Shown piece by piece: positions 35,137 to 46,167 of a stretch of 64,000 nucleotides of DNA. The DNA is taken from assembly GCA_036023115.1 (NCBI GenBank), contig JAYKKT010000079.1, forward strand, positions 16,207,501 through 16,271,500, given 5' to 3'. The notes under the pieces are model-generated. The model was not told the origin of the DNA and did no database searches. It saw only the letters and a program-made list of their open reading frames with translations. The DNA is from Brasenia schreberi (Eukaryota > Streptophyta > Magnoliopsida > Nymphaeales > Cabombaceae). Every line of letters starts with the position of its first letter. Position 1 is the first letter of the stretch. Position numbers and translations under genes: made by a program.

Positions 35137-35907
35137 GATCTTGCCAATCAAAACTCCTCTTCAGCAATTTTATACCTTCTCCCACCCGTGGGTAAAATTC
35201 TCTTCATCATTCTGTCATCTAACTATCTCAGGTTGGACCTTTTCCACACCTATTTAGCTTTCAAAACACTCAGTTAGACAATGAATAATTGTTTCTGCAT
35301 CTGTTCACAAACTGGAACATCTATCTTCAGGAGTTATCCTTCTCTGCATGAAGCTACTTTTAATCGGAATGCTATTTTTATTGCACTTCGCAAACAAACA
35401 TTTTCATCTTATTCGGGTTCTTGATTTTCATTTAGATTTTTACAGTAGATGAGCGCGGAGGAGGAGGAATGGCGTTCTTACTATTCATGTTTGAGTCATT
35501 TTTCACCTTCGACATTTTTTCACCTCCGGCCTTTCAACCTCTAGCATTTTTCTGCCTTCGGCCTTTTCAGCTTTTGGTTCTTTTCTGCCTACGGCCTTTC
35601 CTGCTTGCGGCTCTTTTATGCCTTGATGTGGCCTCGGACCGCCTTGGCCTAGCCTCTAGCCGCCTCGGCTTAGCCTCTTACCACCTCGGCATGGCCTTTG
35701 GCCGCCTCGACTTGCCTTAGGCCACCTTCATCGGATGACTTTCGGTTGTCTGCCTGTGACCTTTATCTCTACTTTCTATTTAAAAGAAAACTTCATTTAT
35801 GCCAAAAAAAACTCTTTTCGGCTTCTCTCTCTAACAAATTTTTTTTAATGCAGGACCACATGCCTGTTTAAGGTTGCTGCAAAGCTCAAACAGGCTCTGA
35901 TATCAAA

Positions 35908-36383
35908 TGTTGGGGCAGTCGATGATCTCCAAAGTCGTCTGTCTATGCTCGATTCGGTTGTGCACAACGAATGTCGACTGCCTGCATTGGTTTTGCTTTC
36001 TGCTTTCTTTCTTTCTCTGTGTTTCCTATAGAGAATGGAATAGAAATGTGTATTTAGTTTTGGGGTTACCCGTAGAGGGTTTTCTCAAAAAAACATAATA
36101 ATCAGATTATCTCTTATCTATTTCGAGTTATATAAACTCTTTACTTATACATTGCTTTCTGCCTTTCACGTTTATCGCTCTGGGCTTTCCCTTTTAACAA
36201 TCATATTTGCTTTTATCCGAGAGATGCGTGTGTTTTACTTTTGAAAAACAAAAATCAGTTTTTATAAACGTTTAAGTTTTAAAAAATAGGATCTCATGAA
36301 ATCTGGGAAGAGGCCCCTTATTCCCTAATTTCATGGTGGTGGTTGTTAGCAATGGGACTGAGAGTGGCCATCCACTACTTACA
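35908..36383 (-). repeat. LTR copy B of the triplication
   Basis: 476 bp, TG...CA in plus-strand reading; near-identical to copy C, differing at a handful of positions. Confidence 0.85.
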
Positions 36384-37154
36384 GATCTTGCCAATCAAAA
36401 CTCCTCTTCATCAATTTTATACCTTCTCCCACCAATCAGTAAAATTCTCTTCATCATTCTGTCATCTAACTATCTCAGGTTGGACCTTTTCCACACCTAT
36501 TTAGATTTCAAAACACTCAGTTAGACAGTGAATAATTGTTTCTGCATCTGTTCACAAACTAGAACATCTATCTTCAGGAGTTATCCTTCTCTGCATGAAG
36601 CTGCTTTTAATCGGAATGCTATTTTTATTGCACTTGGCAAACAAACATTTTCATCTTATTCGGGTTCTTGATTTTCATTTAGATTTTTACAGTAGATGAG
36701 CGCGGAGGAGGAGGAATGGCGTTCTTACTATTCATGTTTGAGTCATTTTTTGCCTTCGACATTTTTTCGCCTCCGGCCTTTCAACCTCTAGCATTTTTCT
36801 GCCTTCGGCCTTTTCAGCTTTTGGTTCTTTTCTGCCTACGGCCTTTCCTGCCTGCGGCTCTTTTATGCCTTGATGTGGCCTCGGACCGCCTTGGCCTAGC
36901 CTCTAGCCGCCTCGGCTTAGCCTCTTACCACCTCGGCATGGCCTTTGGCCGCCTCGACTTGCCTTAGGCCACCTTCATCGGATGACTTTCGGTTGTCTGC
37001 CTGTGACCTTTATCTCTACTTTCTATTTAAAAGAAAACTTCATTTATGCCAAAAAAAACTCTTTTCGGCTTCTCTCTCTAACAAATTTTTTTTAATGCAG
37101 GACCACATGCCTGTTTAAGGTTGCCGCAAAGCTCAAACAGGCTCTGATATCAAA

Positions 37155-37630
37155 TGTTGGGGCAGTCGATGATCTCCAAAGTCGTCTGTCTATGCTCGAT
37201 TCGGTTGTGCACAGCGAATGTCGACTGCCTGCATTGGTTTTGCTTTCTGCTTTCTTTCTTTCTCTGTGTTTCCTATAGAGAATGGAATAGAAATGTGTAT
37301 TTAGTTTTGGGGTTACCCGTAGAGGGTTTTCTCAAAAAAACATAATAATCAGATTATCTCTTATCTATTTCGAGTTATATAAACTCTTTACTTATACATT
37401 GCTTTCTGCCTTTCACGTTTACCGCTCTGGGCTTTCCCTTTTAACAATCATATTTGCTTTTATCCGAGAGATGCGTGTGTTTTACTTTTGAAAAACAAAA
37501 ATCAGTTTTTATAAACGTTTAAGTTTTAAAAAATAGGATCTCATGAAATCTGGGAAGAGGCCCCTTATTCCCTAATTTCATGGTGGTGGTTGTTAGCAAT
37601 GGGACTGAGAGTGGCCATCCACTACTTACA
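37155..37630 (-). repeat. LTR copy C of the triplication (outermost)
   Basis: 476 bp, followed by gatct and about 350 bp of host flank before unique sequence at about 37979. Confidence 0.85.
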
Positions 37631-39034
37631 GATCTTGCCAATCAAAACTCCTCTTCATCAATTTTATACCTTCTCCCACCAATCAGTAAAATTCTCTTCA
37701 TCATTCTGTCATCTAACTATCTCAGGTTGGACCTTTTCCACACCTATTTAGATTTCAAAACACTCAGTTAGACAGTGAATAATTGTTTCTGCATCTGTTC
37801 ACAAACTAGAACATCTATCTTCAGGAGTTATCCTTCTCTGCATGAAGCTGCTTTTAATCGGAATGCTATTTTTATTGCACTTGGCAAACAAACATTTTCA
37901 TTTTATTCGGGTTCTTGATTTTCATTTAGATTTTTACAGTAGATGAGCGCGGAGAAGGAGGAGGAATGGCGTTCTTCTTAAACACTGAGTTGTGTCATGA
38001 CCTATGAGAAGCAGTTGCATGAATGGCGTTCGCCCATGCCACATGGGTAAATCCTGTGAAAACGTGATGACGTAGAATTAAACATACAAGCTAAAATCTA
38101 AAATCCAAAATTATCATAGTGCGATCCAACAACAATCCATTTATATAAATATGAAAATAATAAAACCAGAAGCGCTATATTATCTCGTAGTGACTAAGTC
38201 TCATACGCGCTCAACAACTAATAGTCAATCAACTTCTTTAATGGCTCTCCTCAAGAATACCTGCGTAATATGTAGGGCGAGCCATGAAGCCCACACCACA
38301 GTTTAAGAAAGAAGCCAATTCCTCCTATAGAACTTACATAAGCATGCAATTTTTAATAATAATGCATCACTGTTTATAAAAGATATGACGATTTTTTTTT
38401 TAAATCGGTAAGTTAAACCGCAATGCACAATCATACAGTCACGGTCATTTAGTTTAAAAAGTTATTTAGATCAGCATTTTGGTTAAACCTAAACCTGATT
38501 TAGCTATTAAAGAACTAAGGAACAATTCTCTAAAGCAATGGTGTATGAGTATCGTATGTGCATGTGCACGTTCATGCACACACACACAAATCCCTTGTGG
38601 CTTTATTTATTAAACATTTAATTTGTATCATTATGTATTTTTTATCAAGTTAAAACAAGGTTATATTTTTATGGTTTCAAATACTTACTCAAATTAGGTG
38701 TTGAACTTCCAAAGCCAAAGATTCTATGAAAAATTCATGTCAACAACGAATCTTTGAGACTTTGAACCTCATGCAAAGTTTCTCTTGTTAGATTGTCATG
38801 ATTACGCTTTTTTGGTTAATTTTGTGTCGTGGAATGCTGTGTTCATGTCGAAAACATGTCAACCCAAACATGAACCCAATTTTGCTTGTTATTTTGGGTG
38901 GACACGAACATGGAGTTTTCAGGTAATGTTTTTGTTGCATTTTTCATGTTGTGTTGATATTGCCAGCCCCATCTCTATCCAGATGCTACCTAGTAACAGA
39001 ACATGACCACATTCTCTACCTTAGATAAGAGCTA

Positions 39035-39130
39035 CACGACTTGACATAGAGCAATATCTCACCTGGTTAGGAGTTCGATTCACAAGTTGAAGGTGATGAG
39101 ATTGATACTCCCAATTATACATTAAAAGAA
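39035..39130 (+). repeat. Possible tRNA-derived SINE remnant
   Basis: Contains a B-box-like phrase (gagttcgattcac) and shares the phrase 'cacaagttgaaggt.atga' plus a following 'gatact' with 42735-42822. Too short and decayed for target duplications to be seen. Confidence 0.3.
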
Positions 39131-42100
39131 AGAGCTACATGACTTAACTCACTCTTAATATCTAATTTATGAAGAAATCTTTGTTTGTCATATAAAAATC
39201 TCTGCGAACAACAGGGTTTTTGCCCGAAATTTTAAGAGTTAATACCACTTACGAATTGAAACCATGATTACAAGCTCATGTGGATTCAGGCTTATAGTTC
39301 TAATACTAAGACACTGACACCACAACTCATTGGCATGAAATTGTGGTTCTAAGTCAAAAACTTCGACACCAAGGGCCATATGTTATACCTTGGGATTGCA
39401 CACAAAGACCCAATCGGCTTCCTTCTCTTTCATGTTTATATTCCTGTTCGCACCAAAACTTGAGAGTTAATACTACTCATGAATCAAACATGAAACCATG
39501 GTTCTACAATATCATGATTACAAGCTCAAATGGGTTTAAGCTTAATTCTAATATCAGAACACTGACACCATAACTCAACCACACCCTAGTGAATAACTAA
39601 ACCAAAACCAGAACCGGCTGTTCGAAGGCCTTTCTTGTTAGTTTTTAAAAAAGTTAATATGTTTTCTAACTTTTTAAAAAACAAAATTGAACAAGAACCT
39701 AAACCATACCTGGAACTGAAAAGAAAACCGGGGAAACTGGAATCAGATACAGAACTTGAGGGGGCTGATTTTGTTCCAATTCCAAGTTTTGGTGGAACAG
39801 GACAGGTCTATCTGAGTCTTAAATATGTTCCTTCAAGAACATTAATAATGACTTTCATTTAATACATAGCCTTAGCATGTGAAGGCAAAATGATTTACAT
39901 TTTATATAAATATTCTGGAATCAAATCAATCATCAATCACGCTGTGAGAAGCCCCACCTTCAGCATGACCGTGTGAAGAAAGGGAGTTAATAAAGGGGAT
40001 CACGACAATGACAAGTCTGTCAATGTAACACGCCACCACCCACACCCACCTCTCTCACACTAAGAGATTATGGCTCTTAAAGCGAGGGGAGCCATTAAAA
40101 AAGGCAATAGAAGACTTTACATTATGATCCAGTGTGGGTCACATGCCCTTGTCATTGCATGCTTTCTTATTTTCTTGACGTTGATTGCTCTGCCTTCGAG
40201 CTAGCCTTTTATTTGATTAAAATGGGTCTTTTGGATCCTAACCCATATCCATTATACGTTTTCAGATAAAAAAGGATCATCATCACAATTAAATTAATTA
40301 AACCAACTGGAATCAATAAACCAAGAAAATCGGAACCTGATATACGTGATGAGGAGATCCATTTGGTCCAACCTTCTTTTAGATTTCATCGATGGATCAT
40401 TTCTCTATTTGGATCCATGCTATCATGTTCGATAGATTTTATCATATACACAATTTTATTGAATAAGATAATTCGTCATTGCCATGTAGAAGTTCCCAAA
40501 TATATTATAAGGAAATGATAAAGTATTGTGCTAATATGACACAACAAAATGATAATTAACATTAGCCATCTACTCTTGGTGTTGATAAGGCTTATTTTCA
40601 ATGGCATTGTGGTGAATATAAGGTCATTTATAAATATAAGAGATTAGTTGGAGTTCCTAAGATACTGCAGTTGAATTATTATAGCACACCAGCAAGTCAA
40701 GGGTTCAATAGCTGCATTTTACAAGAATCAATTAATTTGCCAAAAGAAGGCCTCAAAGAATCATTTTCCTACCCATAATTCAGCTCGAATTTCCACCTAT
40801 TCAGGTTCAAAAATCATTTTACCATAATAAAATTTCAAGAAATAGAAGCAAATCATATGCTTTAGTTGGAAAATATATCGACAATCCAACGTGCATGTCT
40901 TTATTAAACTTTAGAAAAGCTAAACATTCTCATGTTAGGTTGGTTCAAATTTGTACTTGGCAGTGCTTCATAGGCTCAAATGTGATCGATAATCATACAA
41001 AGGATAAGATTTAAGAGAGTGGGTCACATACTGTGGCGTATGAGACTTGTTGGCATAAGGGATGTACTTGGTTTGATAGTTGTAGCTGGATTGACAGGAG
41101 GGCAATATACTCTATATCTTGACCAAGAGGTCTCGACTCTCGACTCACACAGAAATTATTTCTACCCGGCATCTCAATTGAACATGCACTCCATTTTGTC
41201 CAGCATTAGTTATTTGGTTAATATGCTAAAGAAAACACTTAGTAGTTAATATGGTGAAACCCTATTTGTTTTCTCATTCTCAAAGGAAAATGCAGACACT
41301 TATCCAAAAGAGCAATCACAGAGCAAAACATCAGAGTTGGATGCAATCTAGATTTTGACATTATTGAATATATATATATATATATATAATAATCGATGCC
41401 TTAACTGGGTTCAGAGATCAGACCCAGATTATTTGGATCAAATCAGGCAGTACCACTAATAGTTATTTGGATCGGTTCCAGGTGCAGATAGATCCAAATC
41501 ATGTGCGGCCACATAAACCTTGTCAGCTTCTACCACAAAAATATTCGAATTCGTTTTTAACTTTTTCTGTATAGGTTGGATCTGGATTCAGTTCCAAATA
41601 GATATATGCTTAGAAGGTCATTCTAAGCCACATAAATTTCATTTTATTCACCTTCTATATGAGGACCTAATTCTGCTCATAGTGAGAGGGTTTCACCCTT
41701 TTATAGCCAGTCACAAGCCCGAATATAAGAGGAGAGTTAAGTAACCGATGCCAGCTCCGTAGGGTCTGAACTGTTGTCGACGCGAATTACTTATTGGATG
41801 ATCAAACCATTGGTTTGAATTAAAGAAGCAAATTGAATCCATTATGCTAAATTAATGTGATCACATGATATCTGATACTCAGCCACTAGTTCTAGTATTT
41901 AATTAGCACACTGTTGAGAATTGAGTTTTAATTAATATATCCACATGTATCAATAGTGACAAAAGCTTTAAACAGCATAAATTGCCAGCCAAAATCTTAT
42001 CAAATATTTGAACTTTTTAGAAAAAAACTTGTAATTGGCAAAAGAGGCTAAACAAAAAAGAAGAATTCATTAAAGTAACAAAATAAGTTTTAAAGCAAAA

Positions 42101-42146
42101 AACCCCTTAAAACATATAGAACAAAAAATCTATAAGGCTAGAACAA

Positions 42147-42369
42147 CAAAAAATCCTGTTGGCATGAGTGTACTGTATGTTCGTGTAAGGAGTCAGTGGT
42201 GGAGTCACAGGGAGGTGAGACATGAGTGTCTCCTGAAATCTCAAAATTTCTTGAGCTTACCATCATATTCAAGAAAATAAAAGTGTTTTGTAGACATGAA
42301 ATAAAAGTATACCTCATCCAAAAAACATCATGAGTCCGCCACTGTCGGGGGCATGTCATCCAGTATGTT
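42147..42369. mobile_element. Possible small inserted element flanked by a 16-bp direct repeat
   Basis: The direct repeat tataaggctagaacaa (42131-42146 and 42370-42385) brackets 223 bp. Inside, 42194-42344 has inverted ends CAGTGGTGGAGTCA and (reverse-complemented) CAGTGGCGGACTCA. The inverted ends and the long direct repeat are not adjacent, so the mechanism is unclear. Confidence 0.4.
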
Positions 42370-42734
42370 TATAAGGCTAGAACAATACAAGATTCACCCA
42401 GTTTGCATTCTTTCAAGACATAAATTTAGGCAATTTGTTTCCAAGAAAATCACAAGCTCCATGAAATATTAAGAAAATGATCATCTAAATGATATGGTGG
42501 CTTTCATCAACCAACGGATTTAAAGAAGCAAGATTATTATCTCATAATTATATAAAGGGATCATATACAGCATATTATATAAAGAGACAATCTTTCCCAT
42601 GACCGCAGTTATCCGCTAAACAGAAAAGATTATCTCATAATTATATAAAGAAACATGTACAGCAGATAAACAATCATCCTTTAGTCTTTGCCAGCTTCAT
42701 TTGGTCGTCAAGTTCACTCGAACTTCTTTCAAGC

Positions 42735-42822
42735 CAACCACCAGGCTAGGAGGTCAACTCACAAGTTGAAGGTCATGACTTCGATACTGGGGTTCTGCCT
42801 CCCCTTAATAACCCAAAAAAGA
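42735..42822 (+). repeat. Possible tRNA-derived SINE remnant
   Basis: Resembles 39035-39130 (ctaggaggtcaactcacaag; ggtcatgacttcgatact), with a short A-rich end. A B-box-like 'gacttcgatactg' is present. Weak evidence. Confidence 0.3.
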
Positions 42823-43206
42823 AAAGATCTAGCCGTGAAGTGGGTCGGAGATTTAAGTACCACACAACCTGTCAAACATGGATTATTCAATTCTGGTTTG
42901 CAAATATATCAAGGTGCGTGCACCCACACCAAGGTTGCAAATGCCTGGATTTAGTCATGCATTATATAATTGGATTAGGATGTGACAGAATAGACTTCAG
43001 CTAACCAGCCTTGGGTCTACATGATTTTATACTTCATGTAGTATAGTATGCGTTTACAAGAAACCTAACTATAGTTTATCAGCCTTGAAATATCAAAGGG
43101 CTCTTTGCGGAGAAAGAACCCGTATGGGACACAAGGACAAGAATGGGAAATGGATCCTCAATCGGGAGGGGACCATGGTCTCTAGCCCCATCTGCCCCAT
43201 CAACAT

Positions 43207-43246
<40 letters not shown>

Positions 43247-43801
43247 CAAGAGAGAGAGAGAGAGGGGAGGAGGGGAAAGAGAGAGAACATGGTAAGGACG
43301 CACACTCCTGTTCAAAGATTCCTCCCATGCTGGAAGATGCTTACAAGTCTCAACTATTTGATAAGTAAGATAATGGTAAATTTGATTTAAATTTAAAAAA
43401 TCAATAGGTAAGATGGTGTTTTTTTAGATACATTAAATGCATTTAGCATTATTTCACTTTTTCTTTTAAGGATCTCAACCATAGATCCTAAAGATCGAAT
43501 TATTGAGATTATTAAGGAGATTTTAGTATGGATGAGTGTGTGTGAACTGTCTTTCTTTATATATATAGAGAGAGAAGCGTAGTATATGGTAGCAATGTTA
43601 TCCTAACATATCCAAACAAATCTAAACTATCCAAAGACAAATGGTTTATATTTGAATTTTAAATGTGAAAATTATGCTTGTATTTTATATAAGTATACTT
43701 AATTCAAAATAACTTTTTATTTTTAAAATTCAAATTTACACTCTCTATCTTTCAAATTAGATGGTTGAGACTTGTATGTTCCTTGAATCTCTCTCCCTCT
43801 C

Positions 43802-43833
<32 letters not shown>

Positions 43834-44053
43834 TACATATATATTCTAGATCTGTCATAGTAAGTTATAACTCTGCCAAACAGTTACCAGTGTATCGAGT
43901 CTCATTTTCTTCTCTTTATGAATGTTATCTGATGTGGAGGTACTCATTAAAGCTGAATAAAAGGTGGCCACTCGGGTGGGATATCCCAAACTAGACCCGT
44001 CAATGTTACCCCATAGGCGGTCCATGCCCATCAAGTTGTTTTTTTTCTTTTAA

Positions 44054-44116
<63 letters not shown>

Positions 44117-45451
44117 TGATATGATATTTTAAAGTGGAAAACTATGTTTTACTTTGATAGGCACCAAACCCATACCTGAAAACTGTCTATTTTCTATATA
44201 TTATTAGTTTTCCTGTAAAAATATTTTATTAGTTTTTCTTTTAAGATCTTGCCCTAAGTATATGATTAAGATGGCTAGGTTAGTCGAAAACATGAGTTAG
44301 ATCATCTTACTCTAGTGAAAGATTACTCTTTTTAGGGGGAGTTTCAACATGAAAAATCTGGAATGCATGAAATTCTCAATTTTTCATGTTGATATCATGG
44401 ACCGAGCAGGTTCTGGACCCTCAGTTAGAAACCACTGGTACCGGTTCACCGGAACTGGACTAAGTTCCACTTGGTTTTATTTGGTTTTGATTATTGGTTC
44501 ATAACTGTTTACGGTTCCAGCTTGAAACAAAACAAAAATAAGGGCAAAATAAAATTTAAAAAGCATATAAAACTGGACCAACGAGCAGCATGAACCGTCA
44601 GTTCCAATTTTAGTCCGGTACCAGTTCTTGTAGGAGGCACATAACCGAACCTGGGGGTCTCAGTTCGGTTATCATTCCGTGTTTCTTTTGTGGGTTCTAA
44701 TTTCAGACCCGGTTCAGTTCTGGTTCATATCATCCGGTCAGTTCCAAACCGGCTGTCTATTTTAACGATTGGTGATCATCAAAGGAAAACTATGATTACC
44801 TCGAAATAAATAGATGAAAATCTTCTTCACTAACAAGTTGGTCACTCTAAACACATCTACAAGGTCAGATTAGTCAACCAAGTTTGCACTCATGAGTCTG
44901 AAATTATTTTAAAATATGATATATTATCTCTATAACTAAAATATTTAAGAAATATTCAGCCTACGAGGAATCTTTCCCTTACTACCACCAACTTGCAAAA
45001 GTTGCAAATTAAATAAAACCATGAGTTCGACACTTGGGAATATGCATGAATTGGCAAGAGTTGGGCTCCAGTTGCTGGAAACTTTTATGAAGATTTTTAG
45101 GTCACAACATCAGTCTAACTTTGAAAGAGATAAAAAGCTTAATACTAAAGAGAAGCATTATAAAAAATTGTTTTAATTGATACATATTTATATTAGTCTC
45201 ACCATATGGATCATATGATGATACATACAGCGATACATATCGTATCTATACAACGTAGCATCATAGTACCCTGGGCGCAATGCCATTTATAGAAAAATTT
45301 GATATTAAGAAAAAACTTTATGTACAATACAAGTCATGTTCAACTTGGTTAACCTGTGATAATAAAAATGGTGTGGTGCATGCATCCGCGGAACAGAAGT
45401 ACTACTGACTACTGTAGCTGTGAATGGCATGAAAGATCAATTTGACTAGTT

Positions 45452-45452
<1 letters not shown>

Positions 45453-45494
<42 letters not shown>
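45453..45494 (+). repeat. GA microsatellite, ankyrin gene upstream region
   Basis: About 42 bp of uninterrupted GA. A second GA run lies at 46028-46052, within the probable 5' UTR about 115 bp before the start codon. Such tracts can bind plant GAGA-binding (BPC) proteins, but nothing here shows that they do. Confidence 0.7.
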
Positions 45495-45498
<4 letters not shown>

Positions 45499-46167
45499 CA
45501 AAAAGAAAAGGACCACTATTCCTACATTTTTTCTTCACGACTGTCCAAAGGGTTAAAAGTAAAAGAGCCAGCCGCTCCCAACACATTCACATTATCAACA
45601 CTCATACAAACTCCACATTCACTACCTACGTTTATTTTTTTTCCTGCTCCTACTCTGTCCTCATTTATTAGTTAAGTTATAAAGTGGTCTACTGTAAAAG
45701 ATCCTCTCTGTCTCTCTCTATCTATCTATATAAAGAGAAAGACCAGTGAGTGTCTCAGAATCTGCACCAGTGCATGGATGGAATCATGGAACAGAATCCA
45801 ACAAATTGGCATGATGAATTTCTCGCATTTACCATCTCATGTGTCATGGCATTCTCTCATGTGTCATGCCACAGAGAGAGAGAGAACGAGGGAGGGTGGT
45901 AACCCTTCAAAGGAGCCTTCCCTTTCATCCTTCAGGTGTCACTGTTCAGTGTGGATGGTGGGCACCCTCTGAAAAAGGAAACTTGCCACTTTCTCTTCTT
46001 TCAGATATAATAGGACGCTTTCCAAATGAGAGAGAGAGAGAGAGAGAGAGAGACTACCCTTTACAAATAGAGGCCCTGCATCTTCCTCCCTCTTGCCATT
46101 GTTCTGTAACACTTGAGAGAGAGATTCCCCTTCGGAAAAAGAATTTGAGAAAGAGACAGAGACCAAC

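Larger units (their letters stand above)
34245..37978 (-). repeat. Tandem triplication of flank + 5' LTR + leader of the Copia element (unit about 1247 bp)
   Basis: Three LTR copies (34664-35136, 35908-36383, 37155-37630) each carry a tRNA-type primer-binding site on their left (34649-34661, 35893-35905, 37140-37152) and about 420 bp of Copia leader. Between them lie about 350 bp that also recur right of the last LTR (37631-37978), where they run into unique sequence. Those 350 bp are therefore the original host flank. The offset between the second and third copies is exactly 1247 bp. They are nearly identical, while the first copy is clearly more diverged. Confidence 0.85.
37979..46167. other. 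Gene-free region of decayed repeats and microsatellites upstream of the ankyrin gene
   Basis: No gene was recognised on either strand. It contains TA/GA microsatellites at about 41369-41388, 43209-43264, 44056-44116 and 45453-45494. A diverged direct repeat of about 90-110 bp lies at 39227-39330 and 39460-39576, with SINE-like scraps at 39035-39130 and 42735-42822. A possible inserted element is at 42147-42369. A stretch rich in 'ggttcggt'-type sequence at about 44395-44765 resembles the MITE at 26203. Confidence 0.5.

Noticed and set aside
34163..36967. Repeated 63- and 83-codon Cys/Leu-rich frames (34663, 35469, 35907, 36716, 37154)
   Set aside because: They recur because the 1247-bp LTR unit is tandemly repeated, and they are antisense to the element.
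34664..37630. TRIM (miniature LTR element) tandem array
   Set aside because: The spacer between LTRs also lies outside the last LTR, and a full Copia interior continues from copy A, so a segmental duplication explains it better.
43079..43315. Frames with Tyr-Ile repeats
   Set aside because: Translation of a TA microsatellite.
45220..45265. Phrase gatacatacagcgatacatatcgtatc as a second CGTATCG element
   Set aside because: Too short, with no inverted ends or target duplication found.
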